Program-made: the position numbers and the translations under genes
The notes under the pieces: generated by a model
Told to the model about the DNA's origin: nothing
Database searches by the model: none
What the model saw: the letters and a program-made list of their open reading frames with translations, nothing else
Source: Chrysogorgia sp. JL179-B06
Taxonomy: Eukaryota > Cnidaria > Anthozoa > Scleralcyonacea > Chrysogorgiidae
Direction of reading: 5' to 3'
Length of the DNA stretch: 64,000 nucleotides
Assembly: GCA_035772405.1 (NCBI GenBank)
Contig: JAYKKM010000450.1
Coordinates: 910,001-974,000 of the forward strand
Part shown: piece by piece, positions 23,587 through 34,121 of the stretch
Numbering within the stretch: position 1 is the stretch's first letter
How the letters are laid out: each line of letters opens with the position of its first letter

Positions 23587-25506
23587 ACCGAGCACTCCAG
23601 AGATTGACGAAAGAGGTTTCTCGGGCAGTAATTATGGTTACAAGTCGTACTGCAACGCCATTACTGCCGAGAGGGGCAAGTCGGGATTACATAAGAAGAA
23701 GGAGCTGTACGCGAACACGGCAGTTAGCGGCAGGCGCAACGACAGCGACGACGATGCGCAATTCGAACCAGAAATCGAGTCTCCCCGCAAGAAAACCCCA
23801 CCGAGTCGGCCCGCCCATGACGCGGAACGTGACGACGTGTGGACGAACCTGTCACCGCAGCGCACGTCTGATAAATCACCGAGCAACGGGGAAAGCGCGC
23901 CTGGAAAAAACGCAAACGCGTCCGAGTTTTATACGCACGAGGAGCTCGATCAAATCGACGGGCGTTCCGACAGCACCGAGAGCGGCAACCGAAGCAGAAA
24001 GGTCAGCGACGACTGGAGGTCTGCCTCAAGAGCGCCGACCTCCCGGGGAGTAAACAAACCGAAGAGCAACCTAAAGAAGTCCGACTCGTGGATCCGCGAA
24101 AGGCCGAAGATGCCCGAGGAGCCGACTCTGAAAGAACCGGAGTGGCTTGATCTGGTGAGGAAGAGGCGCTGGAAGTCGACGGTGAAGGCACGATTCCCGC
24201 AGTCGGAAAGAGAACGTATTCAGTTCGAGCGGCGCTTGGACACGTCAAAGAAAGGCCTAAAGTTTAATCCCCGTGGAGAACCGACTGGCATCATCGGACC
24301 AGACATGGATGACGAGCTGTCGCTGTACCTGCTGCAGCAGCGCAGGCGGATTCAGTCGGACGACGTTTACGGCGACTCGAGTCTCGCGCCGTCTTTGCGA
24401 TCTCAAAAATCGTCCGATCACACCGTTAGCGAATCGGACTACAGCGATTCGTTGTTCGACGAGAACCCGCGGAATCGCGAGTACGCCGCCGAGAAAGGCA
24501 TCCTGAATCTGTCGCATCCTCCGATCAAGGGCCCCACGAAGGAAGTCCACAAGAACTTGGCCATGGAGCGGTCGCGTCAGTCGACCATGAAATGGCGATT
24601 CTCGATCGATCCGCATGAGGATCCACTGTGGGCGCAGCTTCCACGGCCGGTTGATATCGAGGCCATCAACGACATGGAGGGGAATTTGGAGGCGAAATTT
24701 TGGTCCTCGAAGAAGAAGTTTCAAACGGGGCAGTTCAACCCGCCACCAGTCTACCCGAAGCCTCGTTCGCGTTCCTCCTCAGGGGTCTCTCGGTCGACGC
24801 AGTGCAGCAGCGAGGTTGATTACGAAACGCATGCCTCGGACACGTTGCATTCCGAAGAGATGACACCAACGGCATCGCGGTCCGCCGTCAGAGATATGAG
24901 AGAGAAACTGGCTTCCGGCGACTTCCTGACGTCCACTCCGCTTGCGCAGAAGCCAGTCGAACTGGAGCAGGGCTACTTGCCGAGGTTGCGCGATCTACAA
25001 CAGAAACTCGTCGACGAAGCCGAGAGCTCGAAAGGCAAGACTCCAAAACCGACCTACATCTCGCAGGAGGAGCTCGCTTCGATGGGCAACACAAGGAGAA
25101 GTATCACCGAAGAGTCGTTTATAGAGAAACAGGAAGACCCGAAACCGATCGTGAAACCGAGAATGACTCGGAGGAGGAGCGACGCCGAGTTGGTCGATTT
25201 GTTGTCGTCGCGACGACAAGAAGCCGACGCGAGTGCCGTGGAGGTGGCCGACGAGATCTCGAGTCTGGCATCCGATTTTTCGAAAACGTTTGGGAAGGTG
25301 GGCGATGGGAAACAGGAAAACGAGCCTCAGCGCGGACAAGTGCAGGGAGGAGGAGTGAATGAGGATGAACGACAAACGGGGCGTACAGGAAAAGTGGATG
25401 GGCAGGAAAAGCAAGCTGGAGAGGATGATAAACGGGAGGAACCAGAAGAAGTTCAAGAAATGCGAGAGCACGAACAAAGGAATCAAGGACAATACGATTC
25501 GAGCCG
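23587..25506 (+). CDS. Block A exon 3: long disordered charged segment
   Basis: Seen: the acceptor CCTTCTAG ends at 23586; the exon stays open for 1,920 bases and leaves in phase 2 at CG/GTGAGT (25507). It encodes about 640 residues rich in S, R, E, D, K and P, with C- and G-rich wobble positions typical of coding sequence here. Motifs: EPEWLDLVRKRRWKS (about residue 200), WRFSIDPHEDPLWAQLP (about residue 340), RLRDLQQKL (about residue 470) and paired RR.SDAEL boxes; the end is an E/Q/G/K-rich tail. Known: human supervillin has a comparable RLRRLQDR box in its disordered N-terminal half. Inference: a cytoskeletal scaffold, possibly supervillin-related; function not assigned. The open frame extends 5' of the acceptor only by chance. 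Confidence 0.85.
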
Positions 25507-25626
25507 GTGAGTAATGCTAGCATTGGTTATTGAAATTTTGTTATCGAAATAGCGCTGCGTAAGGAATGTGCTAACTAAGGGCCCCGTTCACAGTGTGCCA
25601 TTCTAAATCATTAATAATTCATGCCA

Positions 25627-25644
25627 TATAATAATAATAATAAC

Positions 25645-25708
<64 letters not shown>
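25627..25708. repeat. (AAT)n microsatellite
   Basis: About 27 triplets in the intron after block A exon 3; it may be the tail of the adjacent LINE remnant on the minus strand. Confidence 0.9.
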
Positions 25709-25869
25709 GTTTAATACGACATATCCAAAAATTACATTGGCTCTTAGTCCGCACTGATAATAATTAAAGATATATAAATAAATAAATAAATGCATATGAT
25801 AATAAAATACAATAAATTACAAATTGATTCTGATTATACTAAAATTAGTTCCAAACTACAACTAAATTA

Positions 25870-26090
25870 CGGATGTCATTTATTAGACTGACTCGTTCAG
25901 AAGCCTACTCTCCGCCAAAGATTTCATTTCAGTTTTAAGATGACTCAGAAAAAGACTAGTTTCAGGAATATTACGAATTGCACTAGGTAGGCTATTAAAG
26001 CGTATTGCACAAGAGTGCTGGAAAGTTCCGGTCTCGAAAGGTATTTTCATTTCACCTCTTTAGAAGACCTTAGCGACCTAGATGGTATGT
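25870..26090 (-). pseudogene. LINE reverse-transcriptase C-terminal remnant
   Basis: The minus strand reads FQHSCAIRFNSLPSAIRNIP, then SLFLSHLKTEMKSLAE. This again fits the R-W/F-N-SLP..IR..S...F...K ending of non-LTR ORF2 proteins. A third, distinct remnant in the window. On the minus strand the AAT array lies downstream, as a 3' tail would. Confidence 0.5.
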
Positions 26091-26758
26091 ATCGCTCCAG
26101 AGGCAAATACGCTGGCCAAACTGGACTATAAAGAGCCTTATGAGCATTCATGCCATATTGTGCATGGTGACATGTTTATATGTTTTTGATTGATTGATTG
26201 GTTGATCTCTATTTAAAGGCAAGCGGACCACTGCAATGGCCCATTATCGATTTACTTATATCATCGATTAAATGTCCTATGAAACTACAATATTCGTTGT
26301 TAAAGTGCCTAGTATCCGGGGTTTGGGTATTTTACATATTTGTGATCTTTGGAATCTTTTGAGAAGAATTGTAAATATCTTGTCGTTCGAAAATTTCATC
26401 TTCATTCCTTTTACCCCTGCTAAAGTGATTTACTACCCACAGGGAAGTCAAAGCAGGGACACGCAAAAACATTGCACACTGATTCAGCAGTGAAATACAA
26501 TGAAAGTTTGGGAATTTAGCGAATTTTGTCAACTTGATTTAACTTGTATCCAGTCATACCTACTTTAACAGAATTGTTCCTCTCTGGAATTCTGTTTGTA
26601 AAATAGCACCACCCAATAGTCTCTGCAGTCTTGCAACATTCAAAAGATTTTTACGCAATACTTATTTATCATTACTAACATCTACTTTTGACGTCGATAT
26701 GACTTGTACATGGTCATTATACCGTAACTGCTCCTGTCACTGATAGTTTTCCAATGTA

Positions 26759-26921
26759 CCAACTGCTTGGATTCCACGGAGCATCGTTGTATGTGTGCAG
26801 CTTCAACCTCGTTCTTCTGAATTCCACTCATTTTTATTCATTTTGTTCTTTCAGTGGAGTTCGGAAGAATAGGGTTGGGGCTGCGCGTGTGTGTTGGTGC
26901 ATTGTGAATTCCAAGCAGTTG
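26759..26921. repeat. Inverted repeat
   Basis: CCAACTGCTTGGATTCCAC and onward is the inverse of GTGCATTGTGAATTCCAAGC and AGTTG at the right. The arms also pair through CTTCAACC/GGTTGGGG and GAATTCCACT/AGTGGAGTTC. A MITE remnant in the intron before the Ig exon; nothing else seen in 26922-27250. Confidence 0.65.
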
Positions 26922-27250
26922 ATCTATGACTTATATATGTATTTTTAATTTCAACGGGAAGGCGCCTCGCATGGGTCCTCGAGTCCCGTTCGCGCTCTTT
27001 CCGTTTGGGTATTTTTTGTATTTACATTAATATCTAATAAAATCGACTTAAAATACCTCGACTTCTTTTTGTAATTAAAACGACTTAAAATTCGTCAAAA
27101 ACGACAAAATCTAGTCATGTACACGTCAGCCGTGCCATTATTATCGAGTTCGACCCAGTAGCCAATCAGCGTGCGTGTTGTCGCTCATTTACTTCCGGTT
27201 AATTTATAGTTCTAATATTTTATACAAGAAAACTCTTCTACTTTTCGCAG

Positions 27251-27534
27251 TGCTACATCGCCCGAGTTTTTGGTGAAGCTAAACGACTGCGAGGCGTTTG
27301 TCGGGACGGACATAAGCTTCGAAATTGTCGTGAGCGGCGAGCCATCGCCTGTGGTCGAGTGGTTCCTGGATGACTGCTTAATCGAAAGCGACAAACGACG
27401 CAAAGTAAAGAGTGAAGGTGCTGTGCACAGTTTAACCATCACGAATATCCTGCTAGACGACGAGGGGATTTACGAATGCGCGGCTGCCAATGCGGCTGGA
27501 AAATCTTCCTGCGATTGTGAACTTTTAGTAGACG
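27251..27534 (+). CDS. Block A exon 4: I-set immunoglobulin-like domain
   Basis: Seen: the acceptor TTTTCGCAG ends at 27250. The split codon CG/T joins exon 3 in frame, and the exon leaves in phase 1 at G/GTAAGT (27535). It encodes one complete Ig fold of about 90 residues: A strand PEFLVKLND, C strand VEWFLDD with the core Trp, E strand HSLTITN, F strand DEGIYECAAANAAG with the DxGxYxC signature, G strand CDCELLVDG. The usual B-strand Cys is replaced (SFEIVVSG), so the canonical disulfide is absent. Known: this is common in intracellular I-set domains of titin, palladin and MLCK type. No signal peptide is seen upstream, so a cytoplasmic location is likely. The following exon was not found with certainty. 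Confidence 0.85.
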
Positions 27535-27775
27535 GTAAGTTATAATAATAATAATAATATACAATATTTATACAGGTTAGCTTGGTCAGCCGAGTAAACG
27601 CTAGCTGCTATCACTCAAGGACCTTCCTGTTGGGAACAGTTTTCACCAATTATGTTTCACCAATTATGTGTTACGTCATGTCACAGAATGTGGTGATGAT
27701 GTCATCGTCTTGCTTTGGTGCGCTTCGTGGTGTTGGTGATGCGAAATTTTTTCTTGTGGCGGCATTTTGAAAATT

Positions 27776-28050
27776 TTACATATCCGTAATATTTGGGTCT
27801 TCATGAGCAAAATCATAATATATACATTGTCAGCCGAAAATTTCACCTCTTCATGGAGGTTTTCGCTGTTAAAGTTACTGGATGTGATGTCACAAGAGGC
27901 ATTTGCTACGAAATGCCTCTTGTGACATCACATTCGGTAACTTTAACAGCAAAAAAGTGCATGAAGATGAACTTTTCAGCTGACAAGATATATTATGATT
28001 TTGCTCAGGAACTTAACAGCCAAATATTGCGAATATGTAAAATCCCCAAA
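27776..28050. repeat. Long inverted repeat (MITE-like)
   Basis: Outer arms TTACATATCCGTAATATTTG / CAAATATTGCGAATATGTAA; inner arms GTTAAAGTTACTGGATGTGA / TCACATTCGGTAACTTTAAC around ACAAGAGGCATTTGC. Nearly the whole stretch folds. A related one-armed sequence lies at 26290-26450. Confidence 0.8.
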
Positions 28051-28084
28051 CGTGAGATAAGCGTTGCAGGCTGATTTTTCGGTA

Positions 28085-28650
28085 TAGATTTTTCTTTAAA
28101 AAGGACGCAGGAGTTATGCTTGTTTACGATATTCCTGCTAACTTTTACGGTGTTTCTATTGCAAATTTAATGGGAGGTACTTATATAGAAGATTGAGGAG
28201 TTTGCGACCTACATTGGATGTCACGTTTTTGCTGAACGTCTGGTTAAATCAAATTATATTTCTGGATCTGTTTTTCCTTTGGCTTGTTGGTGATGTGGGT
28301 GCTTCGTCGTATTTCAAGGCTTCGTTGTGGTAGGTGCTGCATTTTGGAATGTGGTGTGGTCGAATGCAAGGTTTGATATTCTTCGGCTAAGCTATTTTGG
28401 TAGCTGCTTTATAATGGATGGCGGGTGGTTGGAGTGACTGTTATATAGTGTTGAAGTAAAGGGTATCATCGTTCGGTTTCTTGAAAGGCTGGAATTTTCC
28501 GTTGATTCGTTGAACGTTCCGGTATAGATTAAGTGCGATATCGAGGAAGTTGACAATCTTTTGATTGGCAATGGCAGCTGTGATCTTTAGACCGAGTTCG
28601 TCGGAAAATCTTCATCAATTCTATTTTTTCTTTTTCCTCTAATCTTGCTA
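28085..28650 (-). pseudogene. Penelope-like element, RT downstream part (host copy)
   Basis: On the minus strand, with frameshifts: ELGLKITAAIANQKIVNFLD then IALNLYRN...FQPFKKPNDDTLYFN and SNHPPSIIKQLP, then disrupted NAAP. Known: GLKIT-N--VNFLDVTLNL, KPN--L-Y and SNHPPSIIK are typical of Penelope-like reverse transcriptases after the YxDD motif. This continues the RT begun at 29375-30130, being separated from it by an inserted second element. The 3' end lies near 28085. Confidence 0.8.
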
Positions 28651-28659
28651 TGGCATTCT

Positions 28660-29375
28660 TTAAAAGTATTAGCAAAGTGAAAAGGTGGTAAACTGCCAAT
28701 AATTTAGTGACGAGATACTGACGTTTCGAGCGGAGCCCTTCATCAGAGTAAGACGAGATGAAATAAAATAAATAGGCTTATATATATATATGCCAAAAGG
28801 GTGTCACAAGTAGAAAGTGGCCAATCAAATGCACGGGAGATAAACAAACTAATAATTGATGAGATGTGAAAAGTTAAATCATTTGCTATTTTTACAGTTG
28901 ATCAGCAAACAGACTGAGAGGGAGGGATAAATGACAGGTCCAATATCCAAGGGGATTAGGCGATAATATATTAGCAGTAAGAAACAAAAACTTGAAAAGG
29001 AAAGTGCATAAGCTAATAATAAAAAGTTCCAAGCAAACTAAAATAACAACAAATTTGTAGGAAATTAAATAAAAGAAAAACGTTCGTTAAGACCAATGAG
29101 ACGCTTCTCTTGCCGTTTGCGGTTATCGTTACCACCTGAGATGGGAAGGATGGCACAGACTTTCATGTCTGAAACCAAATGGTTGGAGCTGTTGAAATGG
29201 CTACAGGTTTGTCAACATCATTGTTCCTCACGGAACGAAGAAGTTCAGCAAACCTGTCTGAAAGGCGTCGCCCAGTTTCACCGATGTAGATTTTAGGGCA
29301 TTTATCGCAAGAAATGCAATAAATTATGTTGGCATGGTGGACAAAAAAGTATCAGGCCGTCGTCTTTGGAAAGTC
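28660..29375 (-). mobile_element. 5'-truncated Penelope-like element, GIY-YIG tail, nested
   Basis: The minus strand at 29230-29340 encodes ISCDKCPKIYIGETGRRLSD and a following helix. Known: this is the GIY-YIG endonuclease domain of Penelope-like elements. The downstream end (28685-28760) has CTGATGAAGGGCTCCGCTCG, then AAACGTCAGTATC, a 3' end word also seen at 44260-44320 and 37030-37065. Position between the two RT halves shows it inserted into the host copy. Confidence 0.78.
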
Positions 29376-30130
29376 CTACGTTGTTTTTACCGAATTTCTC
29401 TGATGTACTGTTTAGAATATATTATAAACCAATGAGTTCGCATAATTGATCTGCTACATCGAACATGTAAAGGCTGTCGCGTTTGACCCATGGACTTTTT
29501 GATGATGTTAACTTCTTGTGCGGATATTGTGGTGCGTTGGTCGGCCCAGGAAATGGCTTTGTCCGAAAGTTTCTCGGATATTGACGGATAAAAGTGGACG
29601 ATGTCTAAGAAAATAAAAGTGTGTTTGGTTTTCTCGTTTATTGACCCAAACCATTCGGTGACTGTCGCTGAGATTCTCCCGCACTGGTTTACGCAAGTGC
29701 TGGATCGGATGGCGCTGTTGATTCCGTCTAGGATGGCTTTGCTTATTTTGCCGAGATTGGATTTGGGGAGTCTACATTTTGTGTTGTACTCGATGTTTTC
29801 CTTGTTGTTTTTGAGTGAGATAAAAGCTTGGTTTCTAGCTATAGATTATATTCTGTCGTCGATATGTAGCAACTATTCTTCGATTCATGATTGAATTTCT
29901 CAAGTGAACTGATTTCTGCGAAGCTTGTAATTCTTCGTTATGTTTTTGGTCAGAAGTTGGTTGTATTTCTCATTTTACTGACGTGTACATGGTGCGGGAT
30001 TGTTTGATTTTAGTCCATACGTATTTGTTGGTGGTGCTGCTGGAACTTTCTCCGTTGAGGAAGAAGTGGGCTAATTCCTTCTCATTCTGGTGACGACACT
30101 TTCAACTTTTTCAATAAGCTTTCTCCGACA
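29375..30130 (-). pseudogene. Penelope-like element, RT upstream part (host copy)
   Basis: Minus-strand pieces in order: NQAFISLKNNKENIEYNTKC, then GKISKAILDGINSAIRSST, WFGSINEKTKHTF, FLDIVHFYPSISEKLSDKAI, and further on the ELxGLYI and DDGL regions with shifts. Known: KEAFITLKDHK, IVDFYPSI and DDGL are the N-terminal block, motif A and motif C of Penelope-like RT. Several frameshifts and stops; a fossil. Confidence 0.82.
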
Positions 30131-30429
30131 GGCACGGAATAGGGATGTTCTTCATTGAATCTTCTTCATTTTATATTTGAGTTAGGCCAATAGAAGAGTG
30201 CACAACTAGGGTCCAGGTGCTTGGAATATACCACTGTAGGAGACAGTTTGTCGGTGTTAAATATAGAGTGCTCAATATCTTGAAAGATAGAGCGAATGTA
30301 TTTGTAATAAAATGTTATTGTTGTTACTCCGCGGAGTTTCACGGCCGTCTTCAGACACGCGGTTAGAATTTTCAATTTGACTATTCATATAGCTAATTCA
30401 ATTAAGGTTGTCCTTTAAAGTTAAAACTC

Positions 30430-31140
30430 AAAATCACAAAACCTCAAACTCTAAGCGCGAAAAGCATGATGGGAGCTTGCGAGTTTGAATTATTGCGGGT
30501 CGCCGTATGTTCGTGGCATTTTGTATCACATGCACAACCCGCAATAATTCAAACTAACCTGCACCACTGATCTCTAAATAAAGACTGGATCAAGCAACTA
30601 TTGTTCAGAAAATGAAGCCGGAAGTCCGCCATTACTAAGGGACCAACTGAGAATCCTATGAGGTTTTTTGATGGTTTATGTGCTCTTACCATCGACAAAA
30701 TAAAATAATATTACTATAAAGAGGACCAGAAAACATTTTTCAAATTACTGGGTAAAACGATTCATCGCCTATACCTACAGATAAGTTACTGCGACATTGG
30801 TCCATTAGCAATGGCCGCCGTTGGCTCTGATTATCCAGTGAGAGAAGCCTGATATGAGACGTCAAATTAGGTTGAAGATTTTATGTATTTAATGTTAACA
30901 AAGAAACTATATTGGCCAGACACTAAACCTATTTTGCTAGCGTCACTGTTTGATTTGCTTGCAAACTCGGAGTTTCTAATGATCTCTCGTTAATTTACAT
31001 TATGCAAATATACAGGCTTCAAAATCAGCAAAATCAGATACAATAGAAATTATCTAGAGATCAGTGACCTGCACACGCAAGCGCCCATCATGCTTTTCGC
31101 GCTTAGAGTTTGACGTTTTTGACCTTAAAGGAGAACCTTC
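30430..31140. mobile_element. TIR element split by a hAT MITE
   Basis: Left words CTCTAAGCGCGAAAAGCATG and ATGGGAGCTTGCG and right words AGCGCCCATCATGCTTTTCG and CGCTTAGAGTTTGA are inverse; between them an inner hairpin GAATTATTGCGGGT / ACCCGCAATAATTC lies at 30489-30552. The hAT MITE at 30565-31066 duplicated ACCTGCAC of this element. Confidence 0.75.
30565..31066. mobile_element. hAT-type MITE, 502 bp, perfect 8-bp TSD
   Basis: Starts CACTGATCTCTAAATAAA and ends CTAGAGATCAGTG, flanked by ACCTGCAC at 30557-30564 and 31067-31074. About 95% identical by eye to 19315-19828 over its length. Confidence 0.93.
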
Positions 31141-31229
31141 ATTGAATTAGCTGTATATATAGGGTGTGTTACGTCATGTTCACGGAATGTGGTGATGAGG
31201 TCATTGTCTTGCATTGGTGCGCTAATTTT

Positions 31230-31717
31230 TATTAGATAGCTATATTTTGAAGTAAGTATTTTGAGCTCTGAAATCACTACTATTTAGGCCACCATTACTA
31301 AAAACGTGTTCCAAGTGAGCCCGCAATTTCAAAAGCTAATATTGTTTGTGACGTCAGATTCTCAATGCTACGTCTAAATTTCGGTCGAGGTTACTTGTTT
31401 TCTTGTTTTTTTCGAGAAGTAGTTGAAATGTCGAGCTTTTCAGACGAAGAATTTGAAAAACGACCTTGATCACTATGGATTTACTTGAAGAATTAGCCAT
31501 GCGGAGTCTTCGCGTTGAGAATCTGACGTCACTTCGTTACGCTGGTCAGGAACATGAACGTTTAATGGCGGACATAACAACTTCAGATTCGGCGTTAGAA
31601 AAATAATACTTGCCATCGTCGAATCACAAAACGGTTTCGACCGAGTAATATTTAGCAGCTCTGCTTTGAATACGTGGAAATATCGATAGGTAAAAATTTG
31701 ATCGTAGTACCACTTTA
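31230..31717. mobile_element. AAAGTGG-family TIR element, inverse orientation
   Basis: It contains ATTTTGAAGTAAGTATTTTG near the left and ends GATCGTAGTACCACTTTAA; its interior is the inverse of 6391-6936. The 109-codon minus-strand frame across it is a by-product. Confidence 0.65.
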
Positions 31718-31732
31718 ACCCTTGTACTAATT

Positions 31733-32590
31733 GCCATGCATATAAGGTCATATCGGACGGGACTGGGAAGAGCAAATACGTTGCCCTGACGAGCAAATGC
31801 ATTGCCCTCGTACCAGCCTCCTAGTTAATTGGATTGTAACCAACGCCAAAACAACCCTACCCAAAAGCTATAGAATATATTAAAGGAAAATTAAATTATC
31901 TATTTACAACATACGTACAGCTTATCCTGGTAGCTAACTTAGTTCTCTTTAAAAGCGGATAATCGAACATGCCCAAAAATATAATTTTCGTATTACGTAT
32001 ACCATCTTGTCAACAAAAACTTTCGGCTGTCTTCGGCGAACGTTTTCTTGAGAAATAATCAACTCCCAAAGCTACAATATATATTGTAAAATCATTAATA
32101 ATTCATGAAGAAAATTCAAAAGAAATTAATATTTAATCAGCATCTTTAACCCAGGATATGTTTTATCAAAGTTAACTTGCTGATTAATAAAACATCAATG
32201 TTTTATCAAAGTTAACTTGCTCAAATTGAGCATTTTCGGAATTAAAATAATTTGTTTGTACAGTTTTATATTCTACTCATTTTACAAGTTCGTTAAAACA
32301 TTCGCGGTCGATGTTTATGGGCATAAACATCGGCCGCTCATGTTTTAACTATACTACTTAAAACAAAGATAAATTATCTGTTTACAATATACGTACAGTT
32401 TATCCGGCTAGCGAACGTAGTTTTCTTAAAAAGAGCGGATGGTCGAACATATCGTAACGTGTTAACAATCCCACATCCAGTGGGGCAATGTATTTGCTCG
32501 TTAGGGCAACGTATGCGCTCGTCAGAGCAACGTAGGGTATTTGCTCTTCCCAGTCCCGTCCGATATGAAAGGTCATATCGATAAGTCCAT
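31733..32590. mobile_element. Foldback element with AGGTCATATCGGACGGGACT ends
   Basis: Left AGGTCATATCGGACGGGACT then GGGAAGAGCAAATACGTTGC is the inverse of the right arm GCTCTTCCCAGTCCCGTCCG and ATATGAAAGGTCATATCG. Internal short repeats GAGCAAAT/GGGCAA appear at both ends. A fragment of the same end lies at 42130-42165. Confidence 0.75.
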
Positions 32591-32604
32591 AATTATGTAA
32601 CCTT

Positions 32605-33087
32605 CGTACTAACCCGCAGAGGGAGGCCGAATCCGCGGTACTACAGCGGTTTAACACAAAAATGTTGAAAATATTAAATCACATCCTCTAGGAGTAGCCG
32701 TTCCTCACGTTGTAAGCCATGTACAAACTACCGGAATTGTTAAAGCATTGTTAGCAGTAAATTATTGGATTGTAACCAACCCCAAAACAACAAAGATCCT
32801 AACCCTAACCCCACGCCTAACGAGTTTTCTAACCCTAACCCGCCGCCTAACGAGTTTTTTTAACCCTAATACTAATTCCCTAATAATAACACTAGTAATA
32901 CGAACCCTAATACTAACCAACCGTAATACTAACTCTAATACTAACCCTAATGGCTAATAATAACCACAACAATAATATTAACCTCCTTTTCAAACCCTCA
33001 GAGGTTGTGATTGTGGCGAGCGTAATTTAATATTCATCAACATTTTTGAGTTAAACCGCTGTAGTACCGCGGATTCGGCCTCCCTCT
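32605..33087. mobile_element. TIR element containing a telomere-like array
   Basis: Ends GAGGGAGGCCGAATCCGCGG and its inverse CCGCGGATTCGGCCTCCCTC; the arms go on through TACTACAGCGGTTTAA. Inside, 32793-32960 holds degenerate CCCTAA words (AACCCTAACCC, AACCCTAATACTAACC). The remaining 33090-33590 shows no gene. Confidence 0.75.
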
Positions 33088-33599
33088 TGGAACAACTAGT
33101 TTCCAGTCTTTCCGCGGAAATCTCATTTCAAAGTATATACTCTCTAGCGATCACCCATTGGCCAGCTGAGAGTGATTTTCGCGTATGTAAGGATAATTTT
33201 CATGATTATAATAAACGAATCTTATCCCTACACTTTATACTTATTTGAGATGTGTTCCTTTTTTTAGAATGAATGGAATAAGAGTTGGTGGATATCGAAG
33301 TTAGGCATTTAAAGAAAGATTTTTTATTTAAATTAGGAAAGTAAAAGTTAGGCTTGAAGCCTTCAGATTAGGATTTTTGATACATTTGCAAATACCTTGA
33401 AATACTCTATCACAAATAATTGCCTGCCCTGAATATACTGAATGATTTACTAGACCAAACCTACGAAGTAGAGTAGTTAGATCTGTTACGCTAGGCCTAT
33501 GTCCTAATCATGTCTGCGCAATTTGTTGAAAATAATAATATACCTGGCGAACAGTCTCAAAATTACAAAATTCTCAGAAACTGTCAGAATTAATGTCGG

Positions 33600-33668
33600 T
33601 AAAGTGGATTACTGCCGCTGTTATTTCTGTTGTTGATGGTATTGTTCCTCCTACTGTTATTGTTGTTG
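33600..33668. repeat. Short copy of the intron-2 minisatellite motif
   Basis: GTTGTTGATGGTATTGTTCC and GTTGTTGTTCCTGCCCCTGC resemble the 20290-23345 unit. Confidence 0.6.
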
Positions 33669-33683
33669 TTCCTGCCCCTGCCA

Positions 33684-34121
33684 TTACCGAGGGACCAACT
33701 GAGGATCCTATGAGGTTTTTTGTTGGATTATGTGCTCTTACCATCGACAAAATAAAATAATTTTACTATAAAGAGGACCAGAAGACATTTTCCAAATTAC
33801 TGTAAAACGATTCATGGCCTACCTACAGATTTACGGCGACTTTGGTCCCTTAGTAATGGCCGCCGTTGGCTCTAATTATCCAGTGAGAGAAGCCTAATAC
33901 GAGGCGTCAAATTAGGTTCAAGATTTTATGCATTTAATGTTAACAAAGAAACTATATTGGCCAGACACTAAACCTATTTTGCGAGCGTCACAGTTTGATT
34001 TGCTTACAAACTCGGAGCTTCTAATGATCTCTCGTCAATTTACATTATGCAAATATGCAAGCTTCAAAATCAGCTCATCAGATTCAATAAAAAGCTCAAT
34101 CCAGTCCTATTTTTGAGATCA
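33684..34121. mobile_element. hAT MITE, third copy, left-truncated
   Basis: It matches 19380-19828 from GGGACCAACTGAGGATCCTA to GAGATCAG but lacks the first ~70 bases; the left flank is the minisatellite-like motif. 34122-34945 shows no gene apart from scattered short frames. Confidence 0.8.
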
